From contig JASFTV010000025.1 of the NCBI GenBank assembly GCA_050050615.1, forward strand, positions 1 through 18,712: a DNA stretch of 18,712 nucleotides. Direction: 5' to 3'. Origin of the DNA: JASFTV01 sp050050615 (GTDB lineage: Bacteria; Desulfobacterota; DSM-4660; Desulfatiglandales; HGW-15). Each line of letters starts with the position of its first letter. Position 1 is the first letter of the stretch. Below, piece by piece: positions 7,258 through 13,058 of this stretch. A model generated the notes under the pieces. The model had not been told where the DNA came from, made no database searches, and was given only the letters and a program-made list of their open reading frames with translations. The translations under genes and the position numbers were made by a program.

Positions 7258-7285
7258 ATTAAACATAAAATTACATATTTGTCAA
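7258..7285 (-). promoter_or_regulatory. Sigma70-like promoter of the BY-kinase gene
   Basis: On the minus strand TTGACA (7285-7280), a 16-base spacer and TTTAAT (7263-7258) lie in a very AT-rich stretch (about 7220-7310). Transcription would begin near 7250, leaving a leader of about 155 bases before the TTG start. This argues that the kinase gene is transcribed separately from the nucleotidyltransferase gene. Confidence 0.6.
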
Positions 7286-7342
7286 TATATAACAATCCCT
7301 TAAGCACTATGAAAACATGCCAGCAGCAAAAACTTCAGGCGT

Positions 7343-8473
7343 TCAATACCCCTTCAAAGACCTCTTGACCATGTGAAGAAGCTGAACAGCCCTTTTCCAG
7401 TACAACTGCCACGCCTTGAGATCAGGGGAGGATGTGAATATCTGTCTCAATATTTCGGGCCGGGGAAACAAGCTCTCCAGGGTAAAGGAGACCCGCTTTC
7501 TGAGCCCCTTTCCAGCGGAAAAAAGAAGTGCCGGCGCCCAGAAAGGAAGAGCCCCCTTCTTTAGCCTCGCCCCAAGAGCCTTCTTTTCAAAAAAATGAAG
7601 CCTGTTCCTTTCAAGCAGTTGGCGGGCTTCCAAAGGGAGTTGCAAATCAAACAGGTGAAGAAGGAGGAAGAAAATATAACAAAGGGTCTTTTCCTGACCC
7701 AGATCTTTGGCACGATTCAAAAGCAATTGCCAATCCGAGGCCTTCCAATCCCCAACCAGGCATTTGATGTCCACCAACCATATAAGCCTGTTCACATAAT
7801 GCTTGAGCGCATGAAGACTCAGATACAAGACCTGGTCGGACGGGCTCAAACACAAGGCCTCTTGCCCTTCAAAGTAAACGACCCTAGCTTCTTCATAGAT
7901 ATGCGTTTCACTTTTGTTGAGGAGCAGCTTGCGGGCCCTGATGCGATCAGCCCATAGAATGTGGGTATGAAGATCGAAGGTGGTCGAGCCTCTTCGGAAC
8001 GTATTCGGGTAGAGGGGGTCTCTCTCGTAGCCTTGGCTGATCAGAATCGCTATCAGTTCTGGGTAGTCTTCAGTCCGTACCCAGAGATCAACATCCATCA
8101 TTGGCCTTATGCCGATATCTTCATAGGTCTCGTGTAGAAGGTCAATGCCTTGCAAAAGAACAACCCGAATCTTCTTCTGATTGAGGGGATACAGAACTTC
8201 CTTGAAATCGTGGATGAGTTTTAGATTAAAGCCCGCCGTCTGATAATATTGAGACTTTAGTGTCTCAATATGATCCAATTCAAGTTTCTCTAGCAATCCT
8301 GATTCTAACAGGTTTTTATAAAGCAAGCCGGACATGCCCTCCCTGAACGCCATTTGAATGAGATGACCGGCATCCACATCATAGGAGATGAGCTGGCGCA
8401 TTCTCTGCCGATGGCGCACGTCGGGCTTCATCTCTGCTGCGCAGGTCAGTATTTGCTGTTCAATAGGGCACAT
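7343..8473 (-). CDS. NTP_transf_5-type nucleotidyltransferase
   Basis: 376 residues matching the uncharacterised nucleotidyltransferase family PF14907 in layout: an N-terminal helical part with GLLYKNLLESG, then a beta-alpha-beta core with LLQGIDLL (106-113), R123 and the metal-binding pair D127/D129 in MMDVDLWV, and FDLHTHILW downstream. The family usually has a Lys-Gly where this has Gln-Gly. Predicted chemistry is transfer of a nucleotide to an unknown acceptor. This family often occurs near PqqD and HprK-related genes in exopolysaccharide or sorting-associated loci, which fits the neighbours. The ATG at 8473 has only a weak ribosome site (GGAAGT). A promoter lies at 8512-8540. The C-terminal third is helical and not assigned. 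Confidence 0.82.
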   Translation of the reverse strand: MCPIEQQILTCAAEMKPDVRHRQRMRQLISYDVDAGHLIQMAFREGMSGLLYKNLLESGLLEKLELDHIETLKSQYYQTAGFNLKLIHDFKEVLYPLNQKKIRVVLLQGIDLLHETYEDIGIRPMMDVDLWVRTEDYPELIAILISQGYERDPLYPNTFRRGSTTFDLHTHILWADRIRARKLLLNKSETHIYEEARVVYFEGQEALCLSPSDQVLYLSLHALKHYVNRLIWLVDIKCLVGDWKASDWQLLLNRAKDLGQEKTLCYIFFLLLHLFDLQLPLEARQLLERNRLHFFEKKALGARLKKGALPFWAPALLFSAGKGLRKRVSFTLESLFPRPEILRQIFTSSPDLKAWQLYWKRAVQLLHMVKRSLKGY

Positions 8474-8511
8474 CTAACGGACTTCCCGGGCTTTTCAATC
8501 GAGCATGCTAT

Positions 8512-8540
8512 ATTGTCGCTGTATCACCAGGTTTTGTCAA
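8512..8540 (-). promoter_or_regulatory. Candidate promoter of the nucleotidyltransferase
   Basis: On the minus strand a perfect TTGACA (8540-8535) is followed after 17 bases by GACAAT (8517-8512), which matches four of six -10 positions. The start site would be about 30 bases before the ATG at 8473. Confidence 0.5.
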
Positions 8541-8630
8541 ACAGGCAGCTAAGGACCGATATGGGGTATGCTTCCAGAAATCGGTCTACTGACGGCATCG
8601 ACAGCACCAAACAGTTTTACCCATGGGAGC

Positions 8631-8920
8631 GTTCAAAAGTGTTTGCATGGAACGAAGCCTTGCGTAGGATTGATTTTCATTTCAAAGCAGGCCATGACCT
8701 TTTCGAAAGGGGATATCTCACAAAAAATCCCACTTGACCCCGCAGTGACCGGAAATTCGGGGTTAACGCCCAGAAACACCTGGTGGTCTCCCACGAACAG
8801 GTTGAACGCCGAATTTCCGGTCACCGCCCCAGAGCCAAATAGATATCCCCTTGAGAAAAGTGGCACGGCCTGCAAAACACAATAGAGCTTCGAACCCGAT
8901 CCATGCAAACACTTTTGAAC
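8631..8920. repeat. 290-bp imperfect inverted repeat (MITE-like)
   Basis: A perfect 21-bp inverted pair forms the outer ends (8631-8651 and 8900-8920, beginning GTTCAAAAGTG). A perfect 16-bp pair forms the centre (GTGACCGGAAATTCGG at 8745-8760, its complement at 8809-8824). Between them the arms share further stretches such as AGGGGATATCT (8708-8718), with CACCTGGTGG near the axis. Each arm is about 140 bp. Short open frames cross it in several directions but none has a ribosome site or a recognisable family. The 8474-9202 gap otherwise holds only the two promoters listed. Confidence 0.7.
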
Positions 8921-9085
8921 GATACGCACCCATTTCTTCTCTGGCCTGTTTTAGGTAGAAAGGGAAGCGCCGACTCCCAAAGAGCAAGCCGCTTACATCG
9001 CTTTCAGCCAAGTGATCATTGAAACCCTGGAGAGGGTTCGAGTCGGTATTTCCCAGGGGAGCTGTGCATCTCGCCAATAAATAAC

Positions 9086-9114
9086 TTGACCTAAATATCT
9101 ATCAATACTATACT
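9086..9114 (+). promoter_or_regulatory. Sigma70-like promoter of the outer-membrane protein
   Basis: TTGACC (9086-9091), a 17-base spacer and TATACT (9109-9114) predict a start near 9121 and an 82-base leader before the ATG at 9203. Confidence 0.7.
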
Positions 9115-9202
9115 ATCTTCCCAAAGTTATATAACTGAACCTCAATTTCACAAAACATAACCTGACAATGTCCATCAATCTACTCAAAGGCGGGAGAGAA
9201 GA

Positions 9203-10177
9203 ATGAAAAATTGGAGAACGGCTATCTTGCTAACGATGATCTTTTCGACACTTCCTTTTATGGGAACCTTAAACGCTGCGGAGATCGACACAGAATTAGA
9301 GTTGAGCACCGGCTACCGGGTGGATGACCTCGACTGGAACATCGCGGGAAATATTGCCGGCACCAATCCTAACATCCTTTCGGAGCTGACCTGGAGTGAC
9401 CTGACAATTTTTCAGCTTGATGCTGGAGCGAGAGCCGCGATCAATAGAGTTTTCTATTTACGTGGTTCATTGGGCTACGGTCGGATACTCGATGGCGATA
9501 ACCAGGACTCTGATTTTGCGGGAGACAACCGAACATTAGAATATTCCCGTTCAAACAACAGCGGCGATGGTGGCGACGTTTGGGATGGCAGTTTCGGACT
9601 TGGATACCAGTTCACATTCTTCTCAAAGAGATTAAGGCTCATCCCCCTTGCAGGCTATTCTTACAGTGAGCAAAATCTCACTATGACAGACGGATTACAA
9701 ACTGTGTCAGAGCCCGCCTTAGCCCCACCGGGCGAGTTGCCTCTCCCGCTCGGCCCAATTACAGGCTTGGATAGCACCTATGAGACACAATGGTATGGGC
9801 CGTGGTTGGGCATCGATTTGTGGTTTCAGGCAAGCCCAAAAATCACACTTTTCGGAACCCTTGAGTACCACTGGGCAGACTATGAGGCTGTGGCAAACTG
9901 GAATTTAGCCGTTAAGTTCGCCCATCCAAAAAGCTTTGAACATGCGGCCGACGGAACCGGCATCATTTTGTCCATCGGGGGAGAATATGTTTTGAGAGAA
10001 CCCTGGCACATTGGGTTGAAAATAGATTACCAGGAATGGTCGACAGATCCTGGCATCGATCGACTATTTCTTGCCAGTGGCTCTATCACGGAGACCCGCC
10101 TGAATGAAGTCAATTGGGATTCATACGCGATCCTCCTGGGGCTCACATACCGATTCCAATATACCTTCTCCCGGTAA
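9203..10177 (+). CDS. Outer-membrane beta-barrel protein, omptin-like
   Basis: 324 residues with a classic signal peptide (basic MKNWR, a hydrophobic core to about residue 20, cleavage probably after LNA at 25). The mature part alternates polar and aromatic residues in strand-length blocks (ELELSTGYRV, FYLRGSLGYGRI, SFGLGYQFTF, LIPLAGYSYS, WYGPWLGIDLWF, ITLFGTLEYHW, HIGLKIDYQEW, YAILLGLTYRF), giving about ten strands and ending near an aromatic C-terminal strand. The pattern LIPLAGYSYSEQ and the overall strand order recall omptin-fold barrels, but the catalytic Asp-Asp and Asp-His pairs of omptins were not located, so protease activity is not claimed. The ATG is preceded by GGGAGAGAAG. It is monocistronic, with its own promoter and a downstream hairpin. 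Confidence 0.8.
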   Translation: MKNWRTAILLTMIFSTLPFMGTLNAAEIDTELELSTGYRVDDLDWNIAGNIAGTNPNILSELTWSDLTIFQLDAGARAAINRVFYLRGSLGYGRILDGDNQDSDFAGDNRTLEYSRSNNSGDGGDVWDGSFGLGYQFTFFSKRLRLIPLAGYSYSEQNLTMTDGLQTVSEPALAPPGELPLPLGPITGLDSTYETQWYGPWLGIDLWFQASPKITLFGTLEYHWADYEAVANWNLAVKFAHPKSFEHAADGTGIILSIGGEYVLREPWHIGLKIDYQEWSTDPGIDRLFLASGSITETRLNEVNWDSYAILLGLTYRFQYTFSR

Positions 10178-10189
10178 TTCTTTTAGGAC

Positions 10190-10224
10190 GCCCCAGTGAA
10201 ATAAGAGGGAAGATTTCACGGGGC
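10190..10224 (+). terminator. Stable hairpin after the barrel gene
   Basis: GCCCC (10190-10194) and GTGAAAT (10196-10202) pair with ATTTCAC (10213-10219) and GGGGC (10220-10224), a 12-bp stem with one bulged A and a ten-base loop, 13 bases after the stop codon. There is no T-run, so it may protect the mRNA 3' end or act with Rho rather than as a classic intrinsic terminator. Confidence 0.5.
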
Positions 10225-10255
10225 AAGCAGATGAACGCAGGTGAAGATATTGACG

Positions 10256-10395
10256 GATTGAGGAATTCAGGAATTGAGGAATTGGGAGATTGAGGGACTC
10301 TGGTATTAGGACTTTAGCAATTCTTAATTCCTAATCCCCCAATTCCTGAATCCCTAAATTCCTAAATCCCTCAATCCCTAAATCTCTCAATTCCC
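10256..10395. repeat. Degenerate short-unit repeat, copy 2, fold-back
   Basis: The left part is made of units such as GGAATTCAGGAATTGAGG (10261-10300 region) and the right part of CT-rich units such as AATTCCTAAATCCCTC (10325-10395). The halves are near-complements, so the block can form a long imperfect hairpin between the barrel gene and the HEAT-repeat gene. It leaves little room for a promoter of the next gene. Confidence 0.7.
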
Positions 10396-10410
10396 TTTAT
10401 CGGATCTAAG

Positions 10411-11898
10411 ATGCAAAGATGCTTTTACGCAGCCGCAGTCCTTCTTTTGGGGTTGGTTACAGCCCAGGTTATAGCCACGATACACGTGTACCAGTCCAAT
10501 GCTGACCTGTATTACACCCTCCTGATCATCAAAGGTGCGGGATATCTCATTGTACCCAACCAGCAAATCATCCCTCGTCTTCGGGAATTCGGGCCTGCCC
10601 TATTTGGCGGGCTTTTTTTCACTTTGAGCACAGGCGCCGGACTCTCTGTCCTCTCTCTATCTGCGGCCTGGGCGTGGCATCGCCTTTTTCGCCAAAACAA
10701 ACCCCTCTTGATCCTGTTTACCGTGCTTTGGATCGTCTCTCTTTTGCTCGTGAACCTCCGGGGCCTTTGCCCCCTGGTTAGCCTGTATTTCCTTTTAATA
10801 CCTCCTGTGGTTTTCTTGTTTACCCTGAGATGGTTGCCAAAGCAGCGCGAAGAAAGGCGTTGGTTAAACAGATTGATCATCTTCATCCCTTTCTTCCTGC
10901 TCACAATCGCGTGGGCATTCCAGATGGACGGCCGCTTGTTCCCTGATTTGAGAGACCATCTCCTCCTATCGAATCACACAGGGACAAAGATCAACGATTT
11001 TTACTATGATTATACCCTCTACCCTGCAGAGATCTTTAAACCGCTGCATCAGAAGCTCCTCAAGACGGCTAATCTCAAGGACGTTCAGAAAAAGCCTGTT
11101 GCCCGGACTCTGGAAAGAGCGTTACTCAGCCATGACTATCTCAATGTGGGGGCAGAGGGCGTTGTTGACCTAAGAATAAAGGGAAGGGATCATGAACTCA
11201 CCTTGGAGCATAGGGGACGGAAAGTTCTACGAACGACGCTCCAGGAATTTCTCTCCAGTTCAGCCTCTGTGCTGAAAGAATTCTCCGGGAAGTGCGATAG
11301 GTATCCCTTTTTCCGTCACTTCACGTTCTATTCCCTCCTGATTGGCCTGCCCGTGATGCTGTATGTCTTCCTTTATGCCGTACTCTACCGCATATCTTGT
11401 TTTTTACTGGAGATTAGAATATCTATGGTGCTCGCCTCGGTCCTCTGTTTCTTCGTCGGCATGACCTTATTGGTTTTCTTTGAGCGCCAGAGGGGAATAG
11501 AGGTGGAGTTAAAAGACCTGGCAGAAGCCTTGGAATCCACGAACTGGCACAAAAGGGTTGCAGCCCTGAGGACCATAGAGCAGCAACGTTTCGAGATCGG
11601 CGATTTTAGTGCTTATCAAGAATTGCTGAACAGCCCGTACATTTCTGAACGGTACTGGTTGGCAAGGACTCTGGGTGTTAGCCGTCGACCGGAAACCTAT
11701 AAGGATCTGCTCGGCTTTCTGGAAGACTCTCATCCCAATGTCGTCTCCATGGCTTTCTACGCCTTGGGTCGGAGGGGGGATGCAAGAGCTGTCCAGGAGA
11801 TTCTTAAAGCGGTTGAAACCTCTGATCATTGGTACAACCAGTGGCATGCTTACAGGGCCTTGAGGACGCTTGGATGGAAACAAAAAAGATCGGAATAA
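10411..11898 (+). CDS. Membrane protein with C-terminal HEAT-like repeats
   Basis: 495 residues. Hydrophobic segments lie at about 5-25, 62-88, 98-115, 120-140 and 153-171, followed by a soluble stretch (172-303), then two more segments (306-328 and 335-357). The C-terminal 130 residues read as helical HEAT-like repeats: AEALESTNWHKRVAALRTIE, ISERYWLARTLG, HPNVVSMAFYALGRRGDARA, WYNQWHAYRALRTLGWK. Such repeats usually bind other proteins. I do not recognise a named family. The ATG at 10411 has no strong ribosome site and follows the fold-back repeat directly. Its end overlaps the CPBP protease gene by 25 bases, so the two are probably co-translated and may act as a pair, with this protein as partner or adaptor; that is inference. 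Confidence 0.78.
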   Translation: MQRCFYAAAVLLLGLVTAQVIATIHVYQSNADLYYTLLIIKGAGYLIVPNQQIIPRLREFGPALFGGLFFTLSTGAGLSVLSLSAAWAWHRLFRQNKPLLILFTVLWIVSLLLVNLRGLCPLVSLYFLLIPPVVFLFTLRWLPKQREERRWLNRLIIFIPFFLLTIAWAFQMDGRLFPDLRDHLLLSNHTGTKINDFYYDYTLYPAEIFKPLHQKLLKTANLKDVQKKPVARTLERALLSHDYLNVGAEGVVDLRIKGRDHELTLEHRGRKVLRTTLQEFLSSSASVLKEFSGKCDRYPFFRHFTFYSLLIGLPVMLYVFLYAVLYRISCFLLEIRISMVLASVLCFFVGMTLLVFFERQRGIEVELKDLAEALESTNWHKRVAALRTIEQQRFEIGDFSAYQELLNSPYISERYWLARTLGVSRRPETYKDLLGFLEDSHPNVVSMAFYALGRRGDARAVQEILKAVETSDHWYNQWHAYRALRTLGWKQKRSE

Positions 11899-12506
11899 GG
11901 GTCTTGATCATATCGGGAGCGGCCATCCTTGTTATTGAAGTGGCCATAAGGCTCTTCGTCTTCCAAAATCCCATGATTATTCTGGGCGTAGCACGTCTTC
12001 TTGAAATCATTCTGATGTTGCTGATTGTGCTTTCCTTTGGAAACGGCTTATTTTCCATTGGATTGGAGCGATCCAGGTTATCCCATGGGTTCAAAAGAGG
12101 ACTCATCTGGTCGGCCGGTTTCGGTGTGGCCGCCACCCTTGCTTTCACGGCCTTGTACTTCATCGGAATCAAGGCCTTACCATTTATAAAAGCCAACCTG
12201 CCCGAAAAGCACACTCAGATTGCCCTCTTTTTCTTTATCGGCGGGGTCGTGGCACCCATCGCAGAAGAGATCTTTTTTCGAGGTATCGTTTATGGCTTTT
12301 TCAGAAGATGGGGCATCGTTACCGCTATCGTCTTGAGTACCCTTGTCTTTGTTCTGGCCCACCCCAAGCTCGGCGTCCCGGTCATCCAGACACTGGGCGG
12401 GATTGTCTTTGCCATATCCTATGAGGTGGAGGGGAGCCTGGTGGTTCCCATGACCATCCACGCCTCAGCGAATCTGGCCATCTTCGCGTTGTCGTTGGGG
12501 ATTTAG
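11874..12506 (+). CDS. CPBP-family intramembrane metal/glutamic protease
   Basis: 210 residues from the ATG at 11874, an integral membrane protein of the CPBP (CAAX protease and bacteriocin-processing, Abi) family. The family motifs are present: EExxxR as E131-E132-I-F-F-R136, FxxxH as FVLAH (H163), and HxxxN as H196-A-S-A-N200. Family members cut substrates within or next to the membrane; some sort proteins with short C-terminal signals (myxosortase-type) and others act in bacteriocin processing or self-protection. GAGG lies upstream and the start overlaps the HEAT-repeat gene. A longer in-frame start at 11829 is less likely because it overlaps further with no better ribosome site. Neighbours give two candidate substrates: RiPP precursor 2, which converges on it, and the C25 protease with its Gly-rich Cys tail. 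Neither is proven. Confidence 0.88.
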   Translation: METKKIGIRVLIISGAAILVIEVAIRLFVFQNPMIILGVARLLEIILMLLIVLSFGNGLFSIGLERSRLSHGFKRGLIWSAGFGVAATLAFTALYFIGIKALPFIKANLPEKHTQIALFFFIGGVVAPIAEEIFFRGIVYGFFRRWGIVTAIVLSTLVFVLAHPKLGVPVIQTLGGIVFAISYEVEGSLVVPMTIHASANLAIFALSLGI

Positions 12507-12537
12507 GGACTATGAATTTGGGGATTCCTCGATTCTC
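12507..12537. repeat. Degenerate short-unit repeat, copy 3
   Basis: GGGATTTAGGGACTATGAATTTGGGG-like units, in short pieces from the protease stop codon to the end of precursor 2, belong to the same family as the blocks at 346-390, 10256-10395 and 13005-13058. It occupies the whole space between the two converging genes. Confidence 0.4.
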
Positions 12538-12702
12538 CTAGGACCCTGGTTCGCGGCATATGGGGAAGGGTACACCGCAGTTGGACCCGTTAGGTCCTCG
12601 CCCCCCCGTATTCTTGCATTTTCCCAACACGGCCGTTTCGGGATCGAGCCTGATTTTCGTCAATCTCGGTTTTTCGTATTTTTTCTTGTGATCTTTTTCC
12701 AT
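12538..12702 (-). CDS. Orphan three-cysteine RiPP precursor peptide 2
   Basis: A 54-residue peptide with ATG at 12702 and GGAGAGAG just upstream. Its leader aligns without gaps to precursor 1: Y9-E-K-P12-x-L14-T15, an I-R-L strand, E22, A24-V25-L26, C29-K30. The core differs: Gly/Asn/Pro-rich, cysteines at 29, 42 and 49, ending E-P-G-S. Cysteine spacing (12 and 6 residues between) differs from precursor 1 (14 and 4). No modifying enzyme is adjacent, so it would rely on the PqqD/radical SAM pair about 10 kb away. It converges with the CPBP protease gene (31 bases between stops). A good promoter lies at 12736-12764. An in-frame extension to 12786 exists, but the ribosome site and alignment support this start. 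No named family is recognised. Confidence 0.82.
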   Translation of the reverse strand: MEKDHKKKYEKPRLTKIRLDPETAVLGKCKNTGGRGPNGSNCGVPFPICREPGS

Positions 12703-12729
12703 CGATCTCTCTCCGAAGCGCTGCTTATA

Positions 12730-12764
12730 GCTATAATTATAGCGGCAACGCTTTCCTTTTTCAA
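12730..12764 (-). promoter_or_regulatory. Promoter of precursor 2 with palindrome over the -10
   Basis: On the minus strand TTGAAA (12764-12759), a 17-base spacer and a perfect TATAAT (12741-12736) predict a start near 12729 and a 27-base leader. The -10 lies inside a perfect 14-bp palindrome GCTATAATTATAGC (12730-12743), which could be an operator or allow a -10 on either strand. Confidence 0.7.
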
Positions 12765-12872
12765 TGTTAGTCTCACGCCAAGCCACTTTACGTCCGTAGG
12801 GCCGGCCACCGCGCCGACCGTTCTGGGTTCACCACTCCAGCACGATGCTTCGCACCTACCCCCTCACCCCGA

Positions 12873-12894
12873 CCCTCTCCCTCAAGGGAGAGGG
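12873..12894. repeat. Perfect CCCTCTCCCT/AGGGAGAGGG hairpin repeat
   Basis: Arms 12873-12882 and 12885-12894 pair perfectly around two bases, preceded by CCCCTCACCCCGA. This is a dispersed-repeat type of sequence. The surrounding stretch 12765-13004 is GC-rich, has no supported gene, and includes TGAGC-bearing DNA (12940-12975) that looks like further repeat material. Confidence 0.55.
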
Positions 12895-13004
12895 AGCAGA
12901 ATGGGTTTCGCTCCGCCCTTCGATGAACTTCTCGGTGAACTGAGGGCCGTGAGCACTGCCGAATGGCTCAACACATCCTAAGCGCGGGCACGGTGTCCCG
13001 CTCT

Positions 13005-13058
13005 GAATCCCTCAATTCCTAAATTCCTGAATCCCCCAATTCCTCAATCCGCAATCGT
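13005..13058. repeat. Degenerate short-unit repeat, copy 4, at protease 3' end
   Basis: GAATCCCTCAATTCCTAAATTCC and following units run to 13058, where they enter the C25 protease gene read on the minus strand. The units GGATTGAGGAATTG contain the protease stop codon (TGA, 13046-13044). Confidence 0.65.

Noticed and set aside
7595..7957. 120-codon plus-strand frame inside the nucleotidyltransferase gene
   Set aside because: Shadow of the minus-strand gene; no ribosome site or recognisable domain.
8354..8737. 127-codon plus-strand frame entering the 290-bp inverted repeat
   Set aside because: Its first part overlaps the nucleotidyltransferase start and its last part is repeat arm. The similarity of its end to the minus-strand frame at 8763-9077 is explained by the inverted repeat.
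9025..9060. tRNA-like GGGTTCGAGTC stretch
   Set aside because: It resembles a T-loop, but no flanking stem, anticodon arm or acceptor stem could be folded around it.
10325..10395. CRISPR-like or tandem repeat array
   Set aside because: The units are 7-9 nt, degenerate and have no spacers of constant length.
12688..12981. 97-codon plus-strand frame downstream of the CPBP gene
   Set aside because: It starts opposite precursor 2 and runs through dispersed repeat DNA; no ribosome site or family.
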